Shown in pieces: positions 53,152 to 61,389 of a stretch of 64,000 nucleotides of DNA. The notes under the pieces are model-generated. The model worked only from the letters and a program-made list of their open reading frames with translations, did not search any database and was not told the DNA's origin. Made by a program: the position numbers and the translations under genes. Source of the DNA: Pseudomonadota bacterium (GTDB lineage: Bacteria; Pseudomonadota; Alphaproteobacteria; Rhizobiales; Beijerinckiaceae). Every line of letters begins with the position of its first letter. Within the stretch, counting starts at the first letter, position 1. The stretch is from positions 1 to 64,000 of the forward strand of contig JAJXWB010000004.1 of assembly GCA_021781815.1 (NCBI GenBank), in the 5' to 3' direction.

Positions 53152-55662
53152 GTGCGCCGATTTTCTTCCACCCTGCCGATCGATGATGCGCTCGACGCGC
53201 TGGCGGCAACCCTTGCCGCCGGCGTGAACGCCGTCCTTGTCGCGCCGCCTGGAGCCGGCAAGACGACCCGCGTTCCGCTCGCGCTGCTGGAAGAACGCTG
53301 GACCAACGGCAAGTCGATCATTCTGCTGGAGCCGCGCCGCCTGGCCGCCCGCGCGGCGGCGAGCCGCATGGCCGAGACGCTGGGCGAACAGGTCGGCGAA
53401 ACGGTCGGCCTGCGCATCCGCATGGAATCCCGCGCCTCCGCGCGTACACGCATCCTGGTTGTCACCGAGGGCGTGTTCACGCGCATGATTCTCGACGATC
53501 CGATGCTGGAGAGCGTCGCCGCGGTCCTGTTCGACGAGTTTCACGAGCGTTCGCTCGACGCCGACCTCGGCCTCGCGCTGGCGCTCGATGCGCAGGGCGG
53601 CCTGCGCGAGGATCTGCGGCTTCTCGTCATGTCCGCCACGCTCGACGGCGCCCGCGTCGCCAGACTGATGCGCGACGCGCCCGTGGTCGAGAGCGCGGGA
53701 CGCGCCTATCCGGTCGAAACGACCTATCTCGGCCGCGACCCGGCCGAACGGATCGAGATGGCCGTCGAGCGCGCCGTTTTGCGTGCGCTCGATCGTGAGA
53801 AGGGTTCGATCCTCGTCTTCCTGCCCGGCCAGGGCGAAATCGAGCGCGTTGCGCGCGCGCTTTCGGCGAAAATCAGCAACCCGGCAATCATCGTCGCGCC
53901 GCTTTACGGCGCGCTCGACCGGCGCGCCCAGGACCGCGCCGTGCTGCCGGCCAGACCGGGCGAACGCAAGATCGTGCTGGCGACATCGGTTGCGGAAACG
54001 TCGCTGACGATCGAGGGCGTCCGCGTTGTCATCGACAGCGGACTTGCGCGCGTTCCAAGGTTCGAGCCGGACATTGGGCTCGCCCGGCTCGAAACGGCGC
54101 GGGCGGCGCGCGCTTCGGTCGATCAGCGGCGCGGGCGGGCCGGGCGCACGGAGCCGGGCGTCTGCTACAGGCTGTGGGAAGAGGCGGCGACCGGCGCGCT
54201 GCCCGCCTTCGCGACGCCGGAAATTCTCAGCGCGGACCTGTCCGGCCTCGCGCTCGATCTGGCTTCGTGGGGCGTCCGCGATCGCACGACGCTCTCCTTT
54301 CTCGACCCGCCGCCGGCCGCCGCATGGGCGGAGGCGGTCAGACTGCTGCAAAGCCTCGGGGCGCTCGACGCTGACGGCGGCATTACCGACGAGGGCAGGG
54401 CGGTCCGCCATCTTCCGCTGCCACCGAGGCTGGCGCGCATGGTGCTGGACGCCGGCCGCCTCGGCGCGGGCGAGATGGCGGCGGAAATCGCCGTGCTCCT
54501 GTCCGAACGCGGTCTGGGCGGCGCTTCTGTCGATCTCGCCGACAGGCTCGAACTGTTTCGTCGCGACCGTTCTGCGCGCGCGCAGGCTGCGCGGGGCCTG
54601 GCGCGGGGATGGGCGCGCGCGGCGCAGGTGGACGGCAAGCCCCCCGGCTCGCGTTTCGGCCAGTCGGCGGTCCGCGGTCCAGGTCTGCCCGATCTCTCGG
54701 TCGGCGCGCTTCTGGCGCTGGCTTTCCCCGAACGGGTGGCGCAAGCGCGCGGAAAACCCGGCGAGTTCCTGATGGCGAACGGCCGCGCCGCAGCCGTCGA
54801 ACCGCACGATCCTCTAGCGAAAGCCGCTTTCGTCGCCGTTGCGGAGGCCACCGGCAAGGCGTCGCAGGCGCGCATTCTCGCAGCCGCGGCGATCGAGCCG
54901 GCCGAGATCGAACGCATGTTTGCAGACGCCATCGAGACGCGCCGCGAAATCGCCTTCGATCGGACGAAAGGCGCGCTGCGTGCGAGAGAAACGCGAAAGC
55001 TGGGCGCGCTCACGCTCGACCAGCGCAACCTGCCGGTCGAACCGGACGAGACGACGGCCAAGCTGCTGGCCGAAGGGATCGCCGCGCTCGGGGTCGACTG
55101 TCTGCCGTGGAGCCCGCGGCTGAAGCAGTTGCGCGCGCGTATCGCCTTCCTGCGCCGCGCCGAGGGCGAGGAATGGCCGGATACCGGCGACCGGGCGCTC
55201 GCCGCAACGGCGGTAGACTGGATCGCGCCCTTTCTGGCGAGCGCCCGCAGCCTCGACGACATATCCGAGGATATGCTCGCCGCCGCGCTTGAATCGCTGC
55301 TGCCCTGGGACATGCGCAGAAGGCTGGACGCCGAGGCGCCCACGCATTTCGAAACGCCGGCCGGCTCGCGCGTGGCGGTCGATTACGAATCCGGCGACGA
55401 ACCGACGATTTCCGCCCGCGTGCAGGAATTCTTCGGGCTGAAGGACCATCCGACGCTCGCCGGCGGTCGTGTCAAGCCGGTGCTGCGCCTGCTGTCGCCG
55501 GCGCACAGGCCGATCCAGACCACCGGCGATCTGCCGCGCTTCTGGGCCGGGGCGTGGGCGGATGTGAAGAAGGATATGAAGGGCCGCTACCCCCGCCACG
55601 TCTGGCCGGACGACCCGGCGTCCGCTGCCGCCACCACCCGCGCGAAACCGCGGGGAACGTGA
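53152..55662 (+). CDS. hrpB: ATP-dependent helicase HrpB
   Basis: 836 residues from GTG 53152. DEAH-type RNA helicase motifs are in order: VLVAPPGAGKTTRVPLALL (Walker A near residue 32), VLFDEFHERS (II, DEFH), VMSATLDG (III), and the C-terminal RRGRAGRTEPGVCYRLWEE (VI). The HrpB-specific C-terminal half (FETPAGSRVAVDYESGDEPTISARVQEFFGL) is intact. It is a non-essential helicase of uncertain substrate. Length fits the family. Confidence 0.95.
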   Translation: MRRFSSTLPIDDALDALAATLAAGVNAVLVAPPGAGKTTRVPLALLEERWTNGKSIILLEPRRLAARAAASRMAETLGEQVGETVGLRIRMESRASARTRILVVTEGVFTRMILDDPMLESVAAVLFDEFHERSLDADLGLALALDAQGGLREDLRLLVMSATLDGARVARLMRDAPVVESAGRAYPVETTYLGRDPAERIEMAVERAVLRALDREKGSILVFLPGQGEIERVARALSAKISNPAIIVAPLYGALDRRAQDRAVLPARPGERKIVLATSVAETSLTIEGVRVVIDSGLARVPRFEPDIGLARLETARAARASVDQRRGRAGRTEPGVCYRLWEEAATGALPAFATPEILSADLSGLALDLASWGVRDRTTLSFLDPPPAAAWAEAVRLLQSLGALDADGGITDEGRAVRHLPLPPRLARMVLDAGRLGAGEMAAEIAVLLSERGLGGASVDLADRLELFRRDRSARAQAARGLARGWARAAQVDGKPPGSRFGQSAVRGPGLPDLSVGALLALAFPERVAQARGKPGEFLMANGRAAAVEPHDPLAKAAFVAVAEATGKASQARILAAAAIEPAEIERMFADAIETRREIAFDRTKGALRARETRKLGALTLDQRNLPVEPDETTAKLLAEGIAALGVDCLPWSPRLKQLRARIAFLRRAEGEEWPDTGDRALAATAVDWIAPFLASARSLDDISEDMLAAALESLLPWDMRRRLDAEAPTHFETPAGSRVAVDYESGDEPTISARVQEFFGLKDHPTLAGGRVKPVLRLLSPAHRPIQTTGDLPRFWAGAWADVKKDMKGRYPRHVWPDDPASAAATTRAKPRGT

Positions 55663-55754
55663 TAAAGGGTCGGCGTCTTTTGTTCAGCCATGATTCAGCG
55701 GCTGCATCTATCGTGCGCGCCGTTTCTCGTCCCCCTTCTGCGACAGGATTTCTG

Positions 55755-57254
55755 ATGTATCCGAAGCCGGCGCCCTTTCTCAAAACCAACACTTACGAAT
55801 ACGAATCCGCGCCAATGGTGAAGGCGACGGGCTTCCGCGAATATGACGCGCGCTGGCTGTTTGAGAAGGAAATCAACCTGATGGGCGTGCAGGCGCTGGG
55901 GATCGGCCTCGGCACGCTGCTGCACGAGATGGGCGTGAAGCCGGAACTGGCGACCGGCCACGACTTCCGATCCTATTCGGCGTCGATCAAATACGCGCTT
56001 GCGACCGGGCTCATGGCTGCGGGCGTAAAAGTGCACGACATCGGGCTGGCGCTGTCGCCGATGGCCTATTTCGCGCAATTCGCGCTCGACGTGCCGGCGG
56101 TGGCGATGGTGACCGCCTCGCATAACGACAACGGCTGGACAGGTGTAAAGATGGGCGCGCAGCGTCCTGTCACCTTTGGGCCGGACGAGATGGGCCGCCT
56201 GCGCGACATCGTGCTTGGCGGCAAGTTCCGCTACGCCGAGGGCGGCGGCTATCGCTTCGTCGAGAATTTTCCGGATGTCTATCTGAACGACCTGACCAAC
56301 CGGCCGAAGATCAGGCGCAAGCTGAAGGTGGTCGCGGCCTGCGGCAACGGCACGGCGGGCGCCTTCGCGCCGAAAATGCTGGAGCGGCTCGGCGTCGAGG
56401 TGATCCCGATGGACACGGACCTCGACTGGACCTTCCCGAAATACAACCCGAACCCCGAGGACATGGAGATGCTCCATGCGATGGCGGAGAAGGTGAAGGA
56501 GACGGGCGCCGATATCGCACTCGGCTTCGATGGCGACGGCGACCGCTGCGGCGTGGTCGACAACAATGGCGACGAAATCTTCGCCGACAAGATCGGCGTG
56601 ATGCTGGCCCGCGACCTGTCGAAACTCCACACGAACGCGACGTTCGTGGTCGACGTCAAGTCGACCGGGTTGTTCGCGACCGATCCGGCGCTGCAGGCGC
56701 TGGGCGCGAAGACGGATTACTGGAAGACCGGCCATTCCTACATCAAGCGTCGCGTCGCCGACCTGAATGCGCTCGCCGGCTTCGAGAAGTCCGGCCATTT
56801 TTTCTTCAACGCGCCGGTCGGCCGTGGCTACGACGACGGACTTGTGACGGCGATCGCCGTGCTCGACATGCTCGACCGCAACCCGACGAAGTCGATGGCG
56901 GACCTCTACGCCGACCTCCCGAAGACCTGGGGTACGCCGACCATGTCGCCGCATTGCGACGACGAGAAGAAATACGGCGTGGTCGAGCGCGTGACGGCGC
57001 GCTTCAGGGACATGCAGGCGAGGGGCGAACTCCTGACCGGCCAGACGATTCGCGATCTCGTCACCGTCAACGGCGTGCGTGTGACGGTGGAGGACGGCAC
57101 CTGGGGTCTGGTGCGCGCCTCCTCGAACAAGCCGGAGCTGGTCGTCGTGGTCGAGAGCCCGGCTTCAGAGCAGCGCATGCGCGAGATGTTTCGGGCGGTC
57201 GACGGCGTGCTGCGCGAGAACGCGGACGTCGGGGCGTATAATCAGACGATCTGA
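55755..57254 (+). CDS. Phosphomannomutase/phosphoglucomutase
   Basis: 499 residues from ATG 55755 (AGGA 7 nt upstream); an in-frame extension upstream runs through the hrpB end and is not family-like. It isomerises hexose 1- and 6-phosphates. The phospho-Ser loop is TASHNDNGWTG (Ser122; usual TASHNP, here Asp replaces Pro), and the metal loop is Asp259-Gly-Asp261-Gly-Asp263-Arg in GFDGDGDRCG. The sugar-binding stretch FEKSGHFFFNAP is present. Family of alpha-D-phosphohexomutases feeding exopolysaccharide, LPS and glycogen. No other polysaccharide genes are near. Confidence 0.92.
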   Translation: MYPKPAPFLKTNTYEYESAPMVKATGFREYDARWLFEKEINLMGVQALGIGLGTLLHEMGVKPELATGHDFRSYSASIKYALATGLMAAGVKVHDIGLALSPMAYFAQFALDVPAVAMVTASHNDNGWTGVKMGAQRPVTFGPDEMGRLRDIVLGGKFRYAEGGGYRFVENFPDVYLNDLTNRPKIRRKLKVVAACGNGTAGAFAPKMLERLGVEVIPMDTDLDWTFPKYNPNPEDMEMLHAMAEKVKETGADIALGFDGDGDRCGVVDNNGDEIFADKIGVMLARDLSKLHTNATFVVDVKSTGLFATDPALQALGAKTDYWKTGHSYIKRRVADLNALAGFEKSGHFFFNAPVGRGYDDGLVTAIAVLDMLDRNPTKSMADLYADLPKTWGTPTMSPHCDDEKKYGVVERVTARFRDMQARGELLTGQTIRDLVTVNGVRVTVEDGTWGLVRASSNKPELVVVVESPASEQRMREMFRAVDGVLRENADVGAYNQTI

Positions 57255-57314
57255 GGCGGGCAGGCCTCGCACCCACCGTCTATCCGCGACGACGACAGCG
57301 TGCGCGCCGCGCGC

Positions 57315-58190
57315 TCAGGGGTTGCTCGGGTCGTTCTGCGAGCAGACGTTCACCGAGGTTGTCACGGCGGTGCTTGAGCCCGGCAGCGTCACGGCGGTCG
57401 ACGACAGCGAGTGGCCGTCGACCGGCAGGCCCGTGCGCGACCAGAAGGCCTGGGTCCAGCCCGTTGTGATGGACGTGAGGTTGGACCAGTTGAACACCTT
57501 GAAGGTGAAGCCCGGCGTATACGTATAAGCGATGTCGGCGACCAGCAGAAAGCCCGTGGCGCCGCCGGAAGTCGTATATTGCTTCGCCAGATTGTTCTGA
57601 TAGCCGGACGAGGTGGTCGAAACGGCGCTGAGCGGGGCGAGCAGCGGCCGGTTGCTCGAACTCGTCGTCATCGTGTTCGGCGGAGGCGGCGCCGTCGCGC
57701 CGGTGGTCGGGTTGGAGGTGGCCGTGCCGTCGCAGGGACGTAAGACGCCATTATAGCTGACCGACCATTTGGTGTAGGCCCACAGATTGGACGAACTGTC
57801 CTGCATCACATCGATGCGCGACAGCGTCATCTTGATCGGCGTCGTCGTATACGGCGCCATGATCGCAGCGGCCGCGTCGAAGAAATTTGTCACGTCGGCG
57901 TTGCCGACGCATGGGTTGGCCGTGTTCGTCGGCGTGCAATTAGCCGTGGCGCCGACTGCCTGGCGTGAAGCGACATCGGCGAGCGCACGGGCGACGAGGG
58001 CGACCTTGCGGGACGCCATATAGGCCTGGGTCGTCACGACCGTCGAGAGATAGAGCCCGATCATGACTGGCGCGATCAGCGCGAATTCGATGGCGGCGAC
58101 GCCGCGGTCGTCGCGCAGCGGCAAGCGGTCCTGCGCCTGTCGCGCCCATGCGCGCGCAGCGCCGAGGCAGAGGCTCATGGTGCGCATCAT
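57315..58190 (-). CDS. TadE/TadG-like pilus assembly protein
   Basis: 291 residues from ATG 58190 (GGAG 5 nt upstream); GTG 58196, which overlaps the preceding stop, is possible. The N-terminal TadE domain is RGVAAIEFALIAPVMIGLYLSTVVTTQAYMASRKV, a single membrane helix with the pseudopilin-like Glu. A periplasmic region rich in Thr, Ser and Asn follows, with Cys residues. TadE-like proteins are minor pilin-like components of the Tad/Flp pilus. It is translated with the gene upstream on this strand (58193-58735). Confidence 0.85.
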   Translation of the reverse strand: MMRTMSLCLGAARAWARQAQDRLPLRDDRGVAAIEFALIAPVMIGLYLSTVVTTQAYMASRKVALVARALADVASRQAVGATANCTPTNTANPCVGNADVTNFFDAAAAIMAPYTTTPIKMTLSRIDVMQDSSSNLWAYTKWSVSYNGVLRPCDGTATSNPTTGATAPPPPNTMTTSSSNRPLLAPLSAVSTTSSGYQNNLAKQYTTSGGATGFLLVADIAYTYTPGFTFKVFNWSNLTSITTGWTQAFWSRTGLPVDGHSLSSTAVTLPGSSTAVTTSVNVCSQNDPSNP

Positions 58191-58192
58191 CG

Positions 58193-58735
58193 TCACTCCG
58201 CTTTGAACACGGCGGTCGCCATGATGACCTTGGACCCCGAACCCATGCCGCTGAATGCGTTGAAGTAGAGTTTGTACGGGTAAGCCACGCGCGCGACGAC
58301 GACACTGCCGGACGCGCCCGGATTGTATGTCGGCGAACCCGGGTTGTAGGCCGACGTGAAATCCTTGGTCGTGTCCAGCGAACCGGTGAAGTCCGTTGCA
58401 GAGCGGACGTCGACCATCAGGTTTGCGCAGGTGAAGTTCTTCCAGAGGTTGGCGCAGACGGCGTTGCTGAAATCGGACGCCGTCCAGTTGTTGTTCTGTC
58501 CATAACCGACAAGCAACTGGCGCGAGGCCTCGTAGGTCGCGTATTCGAGATTGCCCTGGTTGAAGACCAGGAACGCGGATTCGAAGATTGCGCAGAAAAT
58601 CAGCAGGAACGGGACCGAAATCATCGCGAATTCGACCGCCGTCGCGCCGCCGACATCCGAGACGAATCGAAGGCTCCGGCGCCTGGCTCGATCCGCTCTT
58701 TCGAGAATGGCTTGATATGGCGCGCGGAAAAGCAT
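58193..58735 (-). CDS. TadE-like pilus assembly protein
   Basis: 180 residues from ATG 58735; an upstream in-frame start at 58792 adds 19 residues with no family sequence. The helix SDVGGATAVEFAMISVPFLLIFCAIFESAFLVFNQGNLEYATYEASRQLL carries the TadE Glu and the conserved A-S-R. The remaining periplasmic part has two Cys in NAVCANLWKNFTCANL, which may form a disulfide. It is the upstream partner of the longer TadE-like gene. Confidence 0.88.
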   Translation of the reverse strand: MLFRAPYQAILERADRARRRSLRFVSDVGGATAVEFAMISVPFLLIFCAIFESAFLVFNQGNLEYATYEASRQLLVGYGQNNNWTASDFSNAVCANLWKNFTCANLMVDVRSATDFTGSLDTTKDFTSAYNPGSPTYNPGASGSVVVARVAYPYKLYFNAFSGMGSGSKVIMATAVFKAE

Positions 58736-58856
58736 TGAGGCACTCTTTCGTCGACGAACCCGATCCACAGGCCGGCGTTCAGAAAGCCGCAAATTGTTTA
58801 AGAGCCGGTTCCGAAGTTCCGGCCAGTTGCGAGCGAGTGTGTAAACGGGATGTTGA

Positions 58857-59330
58857 TCATTTGCCGCCGGACAGGGCGGCGCCGTTACGGCTCTTCACGC
58901 TGCCGATGCTGTCGCCCATGAACTTGGGATCGTCGCCGAGCGCGATGGTCGGCGCGCAACGCGGCGTACAGGAATAGGACTCCTGCGCTGCGCCGCGCAG
59001 GACGACAACCGATTGCTCGCCGGCCGTGACCTTGATCGTGGTCTCGTCGATCGCGTTGCCTGCCGCATCGAGCGAGATCAGGTTAGTGGCGCCGAAGCTG
59101 CGGCCGGTTACGACCATCGAGACGTTGCCCTTGAGCATGGTCACATCCGCCACCAGCGGATTGCCGACAATCAGCGTCTGTGTGCCGTCCGGCACCTTCA
59201 CGATGCGCGCGCGGTCGAGGTTGACGACGATGGCTTTCGACTCGGCATGGGCCATGCTGGCCGATCCCAGCAAGCTGAATGCGATCGCGCCGACGATCGC
59301 GCGAGTCAAACCGAAAGCGATAATCCGCAT
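58857..59330 (-). CDS. Pilus assembly protein, CpaC N-domain-like
   Basis: 157 residues from ATG 59330 (GGAG 9 nt upstream). Signal peptide MRIIAFGLTRAIVGAIAFSLLGSASMAHA, then the pilus-assembly N-terminal domain seen also at the start of CpaC: VVNLDRARIVKVPDGTQTLIVGNPLVADVTMLKGN, GRSFGATNLISLDAAG, EQSVVVLRG. It has no secretin domain. Its tail has SYSCTPRCAPTIAL with two Cys. It probably lies in the periplasm and helps anchor the Tad secretin. Transcribed away from the Flp pilin gene. Confidence 0.85.
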   Translation of the reverse strand: MRIIAFGLTRAIVGAIAFSLLGSASMAHAESKAIVVNLDRARIVKVPDGTQTLIVGNPLVADVTMLKGNVSMVVTGRSFGATNLISLDAAGNAIDETTIKVTAGEQSVVVLRGAAQESYSCTPRCAPTIALGDDPKFMGDSIGSVKSRNGAALSGGK

Positions 59331-59481
59331 TTGCACGAACTCCGAGCTGTCTGAACAGCCCGCACAAGACAACACGCAAAGGTGAATGTTTCCTGAAACG
59401 CGCTGGATTTCCGCAGCGGGATTCATGTGTTCTTAACCACCGGCGACTGAATTCGCGGGACTGCATTTTGTCGGGCGTCGA

Positions 59482-59497
59482 TTAACTGTCTCGCAAC
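59482..59497 (+). promoter_or_regulatory. Weak CtrA-like box before the Flp pilin gene
   Basis: TTAA-CTGTCTC-GCAAC matches the TTAA-N7-TTAAC CtrA consensus fully in the first half and in three of five bases in the second. It lies 78 bp before the pilin ATG in the divergent gap 59331-59574. A further TTAACCA half-site is at 59433-59439. Support is position and similarity only. Confidence 0.3.
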
Positions 59498-59574
59498 GGA
59501 CCAAAGCTACTAGTGGAGACATTCCAGCGACGAGCCTGTCGATTGCGCTGGAACGATTATCGGAGCCAACCACG

Positions 59575-59736
59575 ATGTCCATTTTCTCTCGCTTCCTGAA
59601 AGACGAATCCGGCGCGACCTCGATCGAATACAGCTTGATCGCCGCGCTCATCGGCGTTGTGATCATCACCGCCGTGACCAAGCTCGGCACCAATCTGTCG
59701 GCCAAGTTCAACAACATCGCGAACAATGTGACTTAG
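59575..59736 (+). CDS. flp: Flp/Fap-type major pilin
   Basis: 53 residues, too short for usual gene finders (MSIFSRFLKDESG, then ATSIEYSLIAALIGVVIITAV). The prepilin peptidase site is Gly13-Ala14 in GATSIEY, with the required Glu at +5 and Tyr at +6, followed by one hydrophobic helix. It makes the Tad pilus fibre after cleavage by CpaA. It stands alone on a transcript: a good terminator follows before cpaA. Confidence 0.95.
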   Translation: MSIFSRFLKDESGATSIEYSLIAALIGVVIITAVTKLGTNLSAKFNNIANNVT

Positions 59737-59765
59737 TAAGTCGTCCGCGAATCGCGCCTGAAGGA

Positions 59766-59795
59766 ACGGCCCCGGTCCCCTGGGGCCGTTTTCTT
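59766..59795 (+). terminator. Rho-independent terminator after the pilin gene
   Basis: ACGGCCCC (59766-59773) pairs with GGGGCCGT (59782-59789) around an 8-nt loop, followed by TTTCTT. It sits 30 bp after the pilin stop, so a high-level monocistronic pilin message is likely, with some read-through to cpaA. Confidence 0.85.
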
Positions 59796-59883
59796 GTGCG
59801 CCGGTCGGACATAGTAACGTTCGATCAAGGCGTCGCGCGTAGTCTGGCCCCGATTGGTCAAGCGGCAGCTCAGGACTCCGTCA

Positions 59884-60390
59884 ATGCTCGACTTCGCGGT
59901 TCTCGCGGTTTTCCCGGGGCTTATGGTTTTCGCGGCCGTTTCCGACCTGCTGACCATGACGATTCCCAACCGTGTCTCGCTGATTCTGATCGCTGGCTTT
60001 TTCGCCCTCGGATTGGCGTTCGGCATGCCGCTCGCAGCCATGGGCTGGCACTTGCTCGCCGGCCTGATGGTGCTGGCCGTATGCTTTGTCATGTTCAATT
60101 TCGGCTGGATCGGCGGCGGCGACGCCAAGCTTGCCGCAGCGACCGCGCTCTGGCTCGGCTTCGGCGTCCTTGCCCGTTACGGATTTCTCGCAGCCATTTT
60201 CGGCGGAATCCTGACGCTCGCGATCCTGCAATTGCGCAATATGACCCGACCCGAGGGGTTCCTGGCCCGGAATTGGGTGTTGCGGCTGCATGATCACAAG
60301 ATCGGCATCCCCTATGGGGTCGCGCTCGCGCTCGCAGGCCTCGTCGTCTATCCGGACACGGCCATATGGCTGGCCGCACGCACCATTTGA
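59884..60390 (+). CDS. cpaA: Prepilin peptidase CpaA/TadV
   Basis: 168 residues from ATG 59884; TTG 59854 would add ten. Inner-membrane aspartic peptidase of the A24 family that cleaves the Flp leader. The two catalytic Asp motifs are FAAVSDLLTMTIPNR and GGGDAKLAAA (GxGD). Five or six hydrophobic helices. It lies between the pilin and CpaB genes, as in Caulobacter. Confidence 0.93.
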   Translation: MLDFAVLAVFPGLMVFAAVSDLLTMTIPNRVSLILIAGFFALGLAFGMPLAAMGWHLLAGLMVLAVCFVMFNFGWIGGGDAKLAAATALWLGFGVLARYGFLAAIFGGILTLAILQLRNMTRPEGFLARNWVLRLHDHKIGIPYGVALALAGLVVYPDTAIWLAARTI

Positions 60391-60453
60391 GCCGCCGTTC
60401 CAGCCCGGCGGCTCGCCGCCGGGCGTCCTCTCCGGCGGAATGAATAGAATCGG

Positions 60454-60469
60454 TTAACCCTAATTTGAC
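60454..60469 (+). promoter_or_regulatory. CtrA-like binding box upstream of cpaB
   Basis: TTAA-CCCTAAT-TTGAC matches the CtrA consensus TTAA-N7-TTAAC except for one base. It lies 56 bp upstream of the cpaB start, in the 134-bp gap after cpaA. CtrA control of pilus genes is established in Caulobacter; here it is inferred. Confidence 0.55.
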
Positions 60470-60524
60470 CTTTCGCTGATCAAATTCGGCCCATTGACAG
60501 GCGTCAGCTTCGGGTCGGGTGGTC

Positions 60525-61340
60525 ATGAAGAAAGCTCAAATCGCCGTTCTTGGCGTCGCTCTGGCGGCGGGCGCGGCGGCATATGCCCTGATGCCGTCCC
60601 AGCAGCCGCAGCAGGTCGCGCCCGTGCGCCTGCCGCCGCCCGTCGTCGAGAACGACGACGTGCTGGTCGCCGCCAGTGCGCTCGACTACGGCATGAAGCT
60701 CGGCGATTCGAACATTCGCTGGCAGACCTGGCCGAAATCGAGCCCGATCGCCGGCGTCATCCGCAAGAGCGCAGACCCCGGCGCCATCGAGGAACTCAAG
60801 GGCTACGTCGTGCGCGGCCAGTTCATGGCGGACGAACCGATCCGGCGCGATCGTCTGGTCAACGGGCCGACGGCGGGCCTCATGTCCACGCTCGTCTCGC
60901 CCGGCAAACGCGCTGTCGCCATCAATATCGACTCGAGCGGCGCGACCACCGCCGGCGGTTTCGTGCTGCCGAACGACCGGGTCGACATCCTCCGGACATC
61001 GCGCGACGAGGACGCCGCCAAGTCGGGGCAGGGCGACGCTTTCGTGACTGAAACCATCCTGCGCAACGTGAAAGTGCTTGCGATCGGGCCGAACGTGCAG
61101 ACCGAGAACGGCAAGTCGGTCATCGTCGGCTCCAACGCCACGCTCGAACTCGAACCGCGTCAGGCCGAATACATCATCCAGGCGCAGCGTTCGGGGCAAT
61201 TGTCGATGACCCTTCGCGCGCTCACGGACGCGGTGCAGGACACCGCCGTCACCGACACGCAGAACGATCCAAGACCGGACGACAAGTCGCTGACGATCGT
61301 ACGCTTCGGCGTGACGACCAACAGCAAGGCCAACAAATGA
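60525..61340 (+). CDS. cpaB: Flp pilus assembly protein CpaB
   Basis: 271 residues from ATG 60525; GTG 60519 would add two. An N-terminal helix (KKAQIAVLGVALAAGAAAYALM) is followed by a Pro-rich linker and the SAF domain: VLVAASALDYGMKLGDSNIRWQTWPKSS. RAVAINIDSSGATTAGGFVLPNDRVDIL is the RcpC/CpaB signature. It is a periplasmic component linked to the secretin. First gene of the cpaBCDE unit. Confidence 0.93.
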   Translation: MKKAQIAVLGVALAAGAAAYALMPSQQPQQVAPVRLPPPVVENDDVLVAASALDYGMKLGDSNIRWQTWPKSSPIAGVIRKSADPGAIEELKGYVVRGQFMADEPIRRDRLVNGPTAGLMSTLVSPGKRAVAINIDSSGATTAGGFVLPNDRVDILRTSRDEDAAKSGQGDAFVTETILRNVKVLAIGPNVQTENGKSVIVGSNATLELEPRQAEYIIQAQRSGQLSMTLRALTDAVQDTAVTDTQNDPRPDDKSLTIVRFGVTTNSKANK

Positions 61341-61389
61341 CCGTGTCCGATCGGGCGCGCGCGCATCAGTCATGACCGGAAGAGCCAAA

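Noticed and set aside
51313-54807. 1164-codon minus-strand frame through kup and hrpB
   Set aside because: It crosses two confident genes in a different frame, with composition typical of shadow frames.
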